Source: an uncultured Verrucomicrobiota bacterium (lineage in GTDB: Bacteria; Verrucomicrobiota; Kiritimatiellia; RFP12; UBA1067). Taken from it: DNA of 8,047 nucleotides. Where the stretch lies: the NCBI GenBank assembly GCA_946631345.1, contig CAMPAA010000143.1, positions 1 to 8,047 of the forward strand, written 5' to 3'. The first letter of the stretch is position 1. Each line of letters starts with the position of its first letter. Both the position numbers and the translations under genes were made by a program. This document shows, in pieces, positions 1-5,914 of the stretch. The notes under the pieces were generated by a model. That model did no database searches, was not told the origin of the DNA, and saw only the letters and a list, made by a program, of their open reading frames with translations.

Positions 1-557
1 CCGACATCCTCTCCTGCCCGCGCGACTACACGAAGTTCTCGATGTTCTACGCCGGTGCGCAGAAGAACCTCGGGCCATCCGGCATGGCGGTTGTGGCGAT
101 CCGCAAGGAGTTCGCCGAGAGGGGCGATGCCGCCCTACCCACGATGCTCCAGTACCGTACCTTCGTCAACGAGAACTCCCTGTTCAACACGCCGCCGACC
201 TGGGGCATCTACATCTTCGGCGAAACGATGAAGTGGGTCAAGAAGATGGGCAAGGAGAACCTCTTCAAGCTCAACGTCGAGAAGGCGAAGAAGATATACG
301 ATGTGATCGATTCCACGGAGTTCTACCGTGGCACGGCGAAGAAGGAGTTCCGCTCCAACATGAACGTGACCTGGCGTCTCCCGACCGAGGAGCTTGAGGC
401 GCAGTTCATCGCCGAGGCCAAGAAGCTCGGCATGGGTTCGCTGAAGGGCCACCGCAGCGTGGGCGGCATCCGCGCCTCGATCTACAACGCGTTCCCGATG
501 GAGGGCGTCGACGCGCTCGTCGCCTTCATGAAGGAATTCGAGCGCAAAAACGGCTAA
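1..557 (+). CDS. serC: Phosphoserine aminotransferase, C-terminal half (5' truncated by window edge)
   Basis: This is a PLP-dependent aminotransferase that converts 3-phosphohydroxypyruvate and glutamate to O-phosphoserine and 2-oxoglutarate in cytosolic serine biosynthesis; the family also acts in pyridoxal phosphate synthesis in some bacteria. The frame is open from position 3, and about 184 residues are visible, roughly half of the usual 360. The family's PLP-lysine block YAGAQKNLGPSG begins at position 48, with the Schiff-base lysine codon at 63-65. The C-terminus carries the SerC signature GHRSVGGIRASIYNAFP followed by a MEGV...FMKEFE tail, so the 3' end is complete. The ATG at 42 lies inside the conserved domain and is not the true start. 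The downstream fmt begins 20 nt after the stop, suggesting one transcript. The family assignment is firm; only the N-terminal half is unseen. Confidence 0.96.
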   Translation, partial: DILSCPRDYTKFSMFYAGAQKNLGPSGMAVVAIRKEFAERGDAALPTMLQYRTFVNENSLFNTPPTWGIYIFGETMKWVKKMGKENLFKLNVEKAKKIYDVIDSTEFYRGTAKKEFRSNMNVTWRLPTEELEAQFIAEAKKLGMGSLKGHRSVGGIRASIYNAFPMEGVDALVAFMKEFERKNG

Positions 558-577
558 ACGAGGCCGGCGGCGGACGC

Positions 578-1558
578 ATGAGAATCGTCTTCATGGGATC
601 GTCAAGTGCGTCCGCCACATGTCTGCGGGCGATACTTCGCCTGCCCGGGCTGGAGGTGGTCGGCGTGGTCACCCAGCCCGACCGCCGGGCAGGGCGCGGG
701 AAGCTCATGACCCCGTGCCCCTGCCGGGCCTACGCCGCCGAACGCGGCATAAAGAATTGCATCACCCCCGAAAACGTCAACGCGCCGGAGGCTTTCGCCC
801 AGATACGGGAGTGGAAGCCCGACGTGATAGTCGTGGTGGCGTTCGGGCAGTTCCTGAAGGAGGCGCTTCTCAACCTGCCGAAGTTCGGTTGCGTGAACTG
901 CCACTTCTCGCTTCTCCCGAAATACCGTGGCGCATCTCCGGTGACGGCGGCGCTGCTCGCGGGGGATGTCGTCACCGGCGTGTCTGTGATCCGAATGGGC
1001 ATCGGAATGGACGATGGCCCTATCCTGCTGAAGCAGATAGAGCCGATCTATCAAGCGGATACGGGCGACTCACTCATGGAGAAGCTCGCAATATGCGGCG
1101 GCGTGACGCTCGCAAAGGCGCTGAAGCTGATGGATGCCGGCAAACTGCCGCCACCGGAGGAGCAGGAAGACGACCAGGCGACGTTCGCGCACAAGATATC
1201 TAAGTCAGACGGCTTGATCGACTGGAGCAAGCCTTCCGACCACATCGAGAGGCAGCTGCGCGCGTACACGCCATGGCCGGGATGCTATACGTTCCTTCCG
1301 CCGAGATTCCGCAAGAAGGGCAATTCCGGGCGCGTGGTTGTGACGGGGGTGGAGTTCGCCAAGGTTGATCCTGCACGCCGCAACGAGCTTCCGGGCACCG
1401 TGCTGGAAGTCACGAAGCGCGGTCCCGTTATCCGCACTGGCAACACGGCACTGCTCATCACATCTCTCAAGCCGGAAGGTGCGAAGGAGATGGCCGGAGG
1501 CGTGTTTCTCCACGGGCGGCCCCTTGAGCCGCTCAAGGATATGCTGCTTTCGCCATGA
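578..1558 (+). CDS. fmt: Methionyl-tRNA formyltransferase
   Basis: Transfers a formyl group from 10-formyltetrahydrofolate to Met-tRNA(fMet) in the cytosol, preparing the initiator tRNA. The protein is 326 aa, close to the usual 310-320. The N-terminal Rossmann formyltransferase domain (about 1-205) contains the catalytic signature NCHFSLLPKYRGASPV, giving N107 and H109, and the catalytic Asp as D145 in MGIGMDDG. The tRNA-contact loop appears as PDRRAGRGK (34-42). The C-terminal Formyl_trans_C domain starts near HKISKSDGLIDW (205-216) and includes the conserved PWPG (232-235). The usual GTPxFA after the first strand is replaced by GSSSASA (7-13), a small deviation. No strong Shine-Dalgarno site is seen; a GAGG at 560-563 lies 14 nt before the ATG. 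The start is chosen because the first beta strand begins immediately. The last bases overlap the next gene's start. Confidence 0.95.
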   Translation: MRIVFMGSSSASATCLRAILRLPGLEVVGVVTQPDRRAGRGKLMTPCPCRAYAAERGIKNCITPENVNAPEAFAQIREWKPDVIVVVAFGQFLKEALLNLPKFGCVNCHFSLLPKYRGASPVTAALLAGDVVTGVSVIRMGIGMDDGPILLKQIEPIYQADTGDSLMEKLAICGGVTLAKALKLMDAGKLPPPEEQEDDQATFAHKISKSDGLIDWSKPSDHIERQLRAYTPWPGCYTFLPPRFRKKGNSGRVVVTGVEFAKVDPARRNELPGTVLEVTKRGPVIRTGNTALLITSLKPEGAKEMAGGVFLHGRPLEPLKDMLLSP

Positions 1559-2523
1559 GACTTGCCTTTGCAGCGCCGCTTCTCCTCGCTTCGGTCGCTT
1601 TAGGAGGCTGGGGAGAATATGTCGATGCGCCGGCGTCGTATGCGGCGTTTCCGCGCAGGGTGGAGCGTGTCGCGGCGTATCGCTGTCACGATTTCGACGT
1701 TGAGGAATACCGTCAGGCGAACGGTCCAGGCACTTTTCAGCGTGTGATGCTGGCCGTTCCGCGCGGGGCCTCGGGCCTCATGCCCGCCGTCGCCGCTCCG
1801 TTCTACTTTCCGGAGGCAACGCTCGGTTTCGATCCGAAGACGGGTGGCGTGGAGTCGCCGCTAGCTCCGGCCCGCACGAACCTCACGTACTACGCCGAAG
1901 TCGCATACTTGTCAGACCTCGCACGGCGCGGCTACATGGCGGCGTCGGCAGAGGCGTACCATCTCACATACGATCCTCGCAATGCGCCTGTGGACGCATG
2001 GGCGAAGTGGGGGCACGCCGGACGCAAGCTCCTGCGCGACCATCCTAGCTGGACCGGCATCGGAAAGCTGACTTTCGATACGCGGCTTCTCGTCGATCTT
2101 CTCTGTGCCGATCCTCGCGTGGACACCAACCGGATCGGAATAATCGGCCATTCGCTCGGCGGCAAGATGGCGTTCTACGCCGGATGCCTTGACCCACGCA
2201 TCAAGGTGATCGTTGCGAGCGACTTCGGCATCGGATGGGATCAGACGAATTGGCAGGACGCATGGTACTGGGGCGAAAAGCTCAAGGAGGTGCGGGCCAA
2301 GGGCATGGATCATGCGGGCCTCCTTTCGCTTTCCGGCGGGAAACCGTTCTGCCTCATAGCCGGCAAGTTTGACGACGCATCGAGCGGTGCGATGATGCGA
2401 CGCGCGAAGGGGTATGAACGCAATCCCGAACGCCTCAGGCTCGTCAACCACGCATCAGGGCACCGTCCGCCGCCTGCGGCAACGCAGGCGGGCTACGAGT
2501 TCCTCGACCGATACCTCAAATGA
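1555..2523 (+). CDS. Putative secreted alpha/beta hydrolase (dienelactone hydrolase / acetyl-esterase-like)
   Basis: This is a serine hydrolase of the alpha/beta fold, 322 aa; the substrate is unknown. The nucleophile elbow GHSLGG places the catalytic serine at S200. The likely acid is D273 or D274 (AGKFDDASSG), and the likely base is H303 (HASGH), in the correct order. Residues 1-18 are a short, hydrophobic signal-peptide-like segment (LAFAAPLLLASVALGG) without a lipobox cysteine, so export to the periplasm is likely. The blocks RGYMAASAEAY and DPRVDTNRIGIIGHS resemble esterase and dienelactone-hydrolase-like proteins common in polysaccharide-degrading anaerobes. The ATG overlaps the fmt stop as ATGA, which suggests translational coupling. 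A downstream AGGAGG at 1602-1607 has no in-frame start near it, so the ATG at 1555 is kept. The fold is confident; an ester or acetyl substrate is only inferred. Confidence 0.82.
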   Translation: MRLAFAAPLLLASVALGGWGEYVDAPASYAAFPRRVERVAAYRCHDFDVEEYRQANGPGTFQRVMLAVPRGASGLMPAVAAPFYFPEATLGFDPKTGGVESPLAPARTNLTYYAEVAYLSDLARRGYMAASAEAYHLTYDPRNAPVDAWAKWGHAGRKLLRDHPSWTGIGKLTFDTRLLVDLLCADPRVDTNRIGIIGHSLGGKMAFYAGCLDPRIKVIVASDFGIGWDQTNWQDAWYWGEKLKEVRAKGMDHAGLLSLSGGKPFCLIAGKFDDASSGAMMRRAKGYERNPERLRLVNHASGHRPPPAATQAGYEFLDRYLK

Positions 2524-2541
2524 CCGTTTTTGCGTGCGCTA

Positions 2542-2550
2542 TGGTATAAT
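2542..2550 (+). promoter_or_regulatory. Extended -10 promoter of the flavodiiron gene
   Basis: TGGTATAAT matches the extended -10 consensus TGnTATAAT perfectly. The only -35-like hexamer is ATGACC at 2520-2525, with a too-long 19-nt spacer, so the promoter probably relies on the extended -10. The expected transcription start is near 2556-2557, leaving a leader of about 37 nt. The arms TGCGT (2531-2535) and ACGCA (2551-2555) form an inverted repeat around the -10 and could be an operator, though they are short. The element falls in a short gap between genes, which supports it. Confidence 0.7.
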
Positions 2551-2578
2551 ACGCATTTGTTTTGAAAAACGAAACTGC

Positions 2579-2584
2579 AAGGAG
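2579..2584 (+). promoter_or_regulatory. Shine-Dalgarno site deciding the flavodiiron start
   Basis: AAGGAG lies 9 nt before the ATG at 2594. The reading frame is open upstream to an ATG at 2414, inside the hydrolase gene. The Shine-Dalgarno site, the promoter at 2542-2550 and the family's N-terminus all fix the true start at 2594. It is the clearest ribosome binding site in the window. Confidence 0.85.
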
Positions 2585-2593
2585 CAGAGAGAA

Positions 2594-3757
2594 ATGGAAA
2601 TCACAGCAGATATCGCCTATGTTGGTGTGAACGATCACGACATCGACCTGTTCGAGGGTCAGTACGTTGTGCCGCGCGGCATGGCCTACAACAGCTATTT
2701 CATCAAGGACGCAAAGACGGCGGTCATGGATACCGTCGACGTCCGCTTTGGCGACGAGTGGATGGCCAACATCGCGGCAAAGAACGACGGCAAGGCCCCA
2801 GACTATCTCGTCATCCATCATATGGAGCCAGACCACTCGGCCAATATCGCCAAGGCACTTGCCTCATGGACAGGTACGACGGTAGTCGCATCGGCGCAGG
2901 CGTTCAAGTTCATGGAGCAGTTCTTCGGCGGCGCAGTCGCCCCGAAGCGGCTTGTCGTGAAGGAAGGCGACGTGCTCGATCTCGGCAAGCACAAGCTCAC
3001 GTTCGTCGCCGCGCCGATGGTCCACTGGCCTGAAGTGATGGTCTCCTACGATACGGCGGACAAGGTGCTCTTCTCGGCTGACGGCTTCGGCAAGTTCGGC
3101 GCGAACGACATCGAGGATCCCGAGGGCTGGGACTGCGAGGCGCGCCGCTACTACTTCGGCATCGTCGGCAAGTACGGCGCGCAGACGCAGGCGCTCCTCA
3201 AGAAGGCGGCAGGCCTCGACATCCAGACCGTCTGCCCGCTGCATGGCCCGGTGTTGAAGGGTGAGGAGATCGCACATGCCGTGAAACAGTATTCAACGTG
3301 GAGCTCATACGGCGTTGAGAGCGAGGGCGTATGCATCGCCTACACGAGCGTGTATGGCCACACGAAGGAGGCGGCGCTTCTGCTGAAGGAGGCTCTGCTG
3401 AAGCGCGGATGCCCCAAGGTGGCGATTGCCGACCTTGCGCGCGACGACATGCCCGAGACCGTGGAGGATGCGTTCCGCTACGGCAAGATCGTGCTGGCCA
3501 CCACTACGTACAACATGGACGTATTCCCGTTCATGCGTACGTTCATCGAGCATCTCACCGAGCGCACTTACCGCAACCGCACGGTCGGCATCATCGAAAA
3601 CGGCACTTGGGCACCTAACGCCGCGAAGGTTATCAAGGGACTCTTCGAGAAGTCTCAGGGCATCACGTTCGCCGAGCCGGTTGTGACCGTCAGGAGTGCG
3701 CTGAACGATGACTCCCGCGCGCAGATTGACGCTCTTGCGGCAGCGCTGTGCCCGTGA
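2594..3757 (+). CDS. fprA: Flavodiiron protein (FprA / A-type flavoprotein; O2/NO reductase)
   Basis: A 387-aa class A flavodiiron protein, which in this family reduces O2 to water and/or NO to N2O in the cytosol using FMN and a non-haem diiron centre. It protects anaerobes from oxygen and nitrosative stress. The N-terminal metallo-beta-lactamase-like domain (about 1-240) has all expected iron ligands: H76, E78 and D80 in the HxExDH motif (ending at H81), H144 in VHWPE, D163 in SADGFG and H217 in CPLHGP. The C-terminal flavodoxin domain (about 246-387) has the FMN phosphate loop TSVYGHTKEA (251-260), the TTTYNMDVFP loop (303-312) and the NGTWAP loop (336-341). The length is the usual core size, with no fused rubredoxin or flavin reductase domain, so a separate electron donor is needed. 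The gene is flanked by its own promoter and by a second promoter downstream. Whether O2 or NO is preferred cannot be read from the sequence. Confidence 0.95.
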   Translation: MEITADIAYVGVNDHDIDLFEGQYVVPRGMAYNSYFIKDAKTAVMDTVDVRFGDEWMANIAAKNDGKAPDYLVIHHMEPDHSANIAKALASWTGTTVVASAQAFKFMEQFFGGAVAPKRLVVKEGDVLDLGKHKLTFVAAPMVHWPEVMVSYDTADKVLFSADGFGKFGANDIEDPEGWDCEARRYYFGIVGKYGAQTQALLKKAAGLDIQTVCPLHGPVLKGEEIAHAVKQYSTWSSYGVESEGVCIAYTSVYGHTKEAALLLKEALLKRGCPKVAIADLARDDMPETVEDAFRYGKIVLATTTYNMDVFPFMRTFIEHLTERTYRNRTVGIIENGTWAPNAAKVIKGLFEKSQGITFAEPVVTVRSALNDDSRAQIDALAAALCP

Positions 3758-3759
3758 CA

Positions 3760-3800
3760 TGCCGAGATGCGGCAGGGCTCCATGGCTGAGTCGAGCCGCA
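3760..3800 (+). other. Competing inverted repeats after fprA; possible weak terminator or attenuator
   Basis: Just after the fprA stop, TGCCG (3760-3764) and CGGCA (3770-3774) form a 5-bp hairpin with a 5-nt loop. The same CGGC also pairs downstream: TGCGGC (3768-3773) is complementary to GCCGCA (3795-3800), and GGCTC (3776-3780) to GAGCC (3793-3797). These foldings exclude each other in part. A five-T run ends at 3823, more than 15 nt beyond the last stem, so this is not a classic intrinsic terminator. It may end fprA transcription weakly or be incidental in GC-rich DNA. Confidence 0.3.
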
Positions 3801-3822
3801 GTGCGCGCATAAGGTCTGTTTT

Positions 3823-3831
3823 TGGTATAAC
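3823..3831 (+). promoter_or_regulatory. Extended -10 promoter of the GltD-like gene, very close to its start codon
   Basis: TGGTATAAC is an extended -10 element almost identical to the one before fprA (TGGTATAAT). At the ideal -35 position (about 3803-3808) the sequence is GCGCGC, so there is no -35 box. The hexamer ends 11 nt before the ATG at 3843. With initiation 6-7 nt downstream, the 5' leader would be about 5 nt and too short for a Shine-Dalgarno site; none is visible upstream of the ATG. An in-frame TAA at 3828-3830 excludes an earlier start. Confidence 0.62.
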
Positions 3832-3842
3832 ATCATAACTCT

Positions 3843-5879
3843 ATGAACAAAGAAGCGATACATCTGACGATTGATGGCGTACAGGTAGAGGTGGAAGAGG
3901 GTTCCACAATCCTGGCGGCGGCCGAGAAGGCGGGAATCGAGATTCCCAACCTGTGCTTCATGAAGGAGATGAAGCCATATGGTGCGTGCGGCGTATGCGT
4001 TGTGGAGGTGGAGAAGTGTCCTAAACTGCTGCGCGCCTGCGCGACGAAGGTCTCCGAAGGCATGGTTGTGCACACAAAGGGTGAACGTGCGCTCAAGGCA
4101 CGTTCGCTCGCGCTGGAGCTGCTGATGGGCGACCACGACGGCGACTGCCAGGGGCCGTGCAAGCTGAACTGCCCTGCGCACACCGACTGCCAGAAATACG
4201 TGAAGGAGATAGCTGAAGGGCGTTTTGCCGATGCGGTGGCGACGGTCAAGTCCACGTTCCCGCTTCCGGCTGCAATCGGCAGGGTGTGTCCGCATCCGTG
4301 CGAGAAGGCATGCCGGCGGCGGCTCGTTGAAGCGCCTATCTCCATAGCGCAGCTGAAGTACTTCGCAGCCGACCAGGTGCGCAAGGACGGCAACGAACAT
4401 CCAATCAAGGTTGCGGCGCCGACAGGCAAGAAGGTCGGCATCATCGGCGGCGGTCCGGCGGGTCTTACGGCGGCGTTCAAGCTTGCGCAGTGGGGTCACG
4501 ACGTGACGGTGTACGACCAGATGCCGGAGATGGGCGGCATGCTGCGCTACGGCATACCTGAATACCGTCTTCCGAAGGCGATACTGAAGGCCGAGACTGA
4601 CGCGATAGCCGCGCTCGGCGTGACGTTCGTGAACGACTTCAAGATCGGGCGCAATGCCACGTTCGACAAGCTGCGCACATGGTTCGACGCGGTGATCGTC
4701 GCCAACGGCGCTTGGAAGTCCACGTCGATGCGCGTGAAGGGCGAGGAGCTGGGCGGCGTGTGGGGCGGAATCGACTTCCTTCGCGCGGTCGTGACCGGCC
4801 AGAAGCCCGAGATCGGCGAGCGCGTGGCGATCGTCGGCGGCGGAAACACGGCCATGGACGCCTGCCGCACGGCGGTGCGCGTGGGCGCGAAAGAGGTGTT
4901 TGTCGTATATCGCCGCACGCGCAAGGAGATGCCGGCGGAGGATATCGAGATCACAGAGGCCGAAGAGGAGGGCGTCAAGTTCAAGTTCCTGTGCGCGCCG
5001 GACGAGATCCTCGGCAGGGACGGGCGCGTGTCGGGCATGCGGCTTCAGGTGATGGAGCTTGGCGAGCCGGATGAGCGCGGTCGCCGCAAGCCTGTGCCTG
5101 TGCCGGGCAAGTTCGAGGAGATTGCGCTCGACAGCGTGATCGCGGCCATCGGCCAGCGCAACGATCCGGAGGGCTTCGAGGAGCTGCCGCAGACGCAGAA
5201 GGGTACTATTGCTGCCGACGAGGCCACGTTCGCGACTTCGCTTCCAGGCGTGTTCGCCTGTGGCGACACCGTAAACAAGGGCGCCGGCATCGCCATCGGC
5301 GCGATTGCGCAGGCCAACGAGGCGGCGCTTGCGGTTGATGCCTTCCTGCGCGGGCGCGAATACCGTCCCGTTGCGCCGATCATATCCGAGCGTGAAGTGA
5401 CGGAGAAGGACTTCGCCGACCGGGAACGGATTGCGCGCGCAGTAATGCCGCAACGTCCGGCGGAGGAGCGCAGGCACGACTTCAAGGAGGTCAACCTCGG
5501 CCTTTCGCCCGAGGCGGCGATGGCTGAGGCGAAACGCTGCCTGGAGTGCGGCTGCCACGACTACTTCGACTGCAAGCTCATCCGTTACGCCAACATGCTG
5601 CGCACCGATACGAAGCGCCTGCGCGGCGCGTTCCATCCCGGATTTGTCGAGAAGAAGCTCGTGTGCATCGAGCGCAACCAGCGCAAGTGCATAACATGCA
5701 ACCTCTGCGTGCGCACCTGCGAGGAGAAGGCGAAGAAGGGTCTGCTTGGCCTTGTTGGCCGTGGATTCAAGACGGTCATCAAGCCCGAGTTCGACAGGCC
5801 GGAGGCGATCGCCGGATGCAGGGACTGCCACCTCTGCGTGGACGCTTGCCCTACCGGTGCGCTCCGTTTCCTGGGCTGA
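3843..5879 (+). CDS. NAD(P)H-dependent GltD/NfnB-type oxidoreductase with NuoG-type [2Fe-2S] and 2x[4Fe-4S] modules
   Basis: A 678-aa cytosolic flavoprotein expected to move electrons between NAD(P)H and an unknown partner through many Fe-S clusters. Residues 1-78 are a NuoG/HydA-type [2Fe-2S] ferredoxin domain (C38, C49, C52, C66; spacing x10, x2, x13). Residues 83-98 match the NuoG stretch before its His-Cys cluster (H98, C102). This runs into the GltD N-terminal Fe-S domain (C102, C106, C110, C116; C149, C153, C157). The FAD-binding motif is IGGGPAG (201-207), the nucleotide site is VGGGNTAMD (331-339), and YRRTRKEMP (356-364) favours NADPH. The FAD-contact end is GVFACGD (469-475). After a cysteine cluster (C566, C569, C571, C577) come two [4Fe-4S] motifs: C616/C619/C622/C626 and C659/C662/C665/C669. 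These, with GLVGRGFKT between them, resemble NuoG/HydA. Ordinary GltD is about 470 aa. No glutamate synthase large subunit or NfnA is adjacent. The start is fixed by an upstream in-frame stop and the domain edge. The domain content is firm; the electron acceptor is unknown. Confidence 0.92.
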   Translation: MNKEAIHLTIDGVQVEVEEGSTILAAAEKAGIEIPNLCFMKEMKPYGACGVCVVEVEKCPKLLRACATKVSEGMVVHTKGERALKARSLALELLMGDHDGDCQGPCKLNCPAHTDCQKYVKEIAEGRFADAVATVKSTFPLPAAIGRVCPHPCEKACRRRLVEAPISIAQLKYFAADQVRKDGNEHPIKVAAPTGKKVGIIGGGPAGLTAAFKLAQWGHDVTVYDQMPEMGGMLRYGIPEYRLPKAILKAETDAIAALGVTFVNDFKIGRNATFDKLRTWFDAVIVANGAWKSTSMRVKGEELGGVWGGIDFLRAVVTGQKPEIGERVAIVGGGNTAMDACRTAVRVGAKEVFVVYRRTRKEMPAEDIEITEAEEEGVKFKFLCAPDEILGRDGRVSGMRLQVMELGEPDERGRRKPVPVPGKFEEIALDSVIAAIGQRNDPEGFEELPQTQKGTIAADEATFATSLPGVFACGDTVNKGAGIAIGAIAQANEAALAVDAFLRGREYRPVAPIISEREVTEKDFADRERIARAVMPQRPAEERRHDFKEVNLGLSPEAAMAEAKRCLECGCHDYFDCKLIRYANMLRTDTKRLRGAFHPGFVEKKLVCIERNQRKCITCNLCVRTCEEKAKKGLLGLVGRGFKTVIKPEFDRPEAIAGCRDCHLCVDACPTGALRFLG

Positions 5880-5914
5880 GGCTGCAGGCTCCGCCGAATT
5901 CCGCGCAGGCACAC

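Noticed and set aside
1602..1747. Strong AGGAGG followed by an out-of-frame ATG at 1619 inside the hydrolase gene, encoding about 42 Arg-rich residues.
   Set aside because: The AGGAGG is explained by hydrolase codons (Leu-Gly-Gly), the spacing to the ATG is 11 nt, and the peptide looks like a shadow frame.
2414..2593. Upstream extension of the flavodiiron frame by 60 codons.
   Set aside because: The promoter at 2542-2550 lies inside it, the Shine-Dalgarno site points to 2594, and the extension has no similarity to the family.
3843..5879. Plain annotation as the glutamate synthase small subunit.
   Set aside because: The chain is about 200 residues longer than GltD, has NuoG-type Fe-S domains at both ends, and has no large subunit gene next to it, so glutamate synthesis is not supported by this window.
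5546..5914. Upstream extension of the pbpC frame by 123 codons.
   Set aside because: It overlaps the 3' end of the GltD-like gene in another frame and gives an Arg/His-rich sequence. The ATG at 5915 directly precedes the basic residues and membrane anchor typical of the family.
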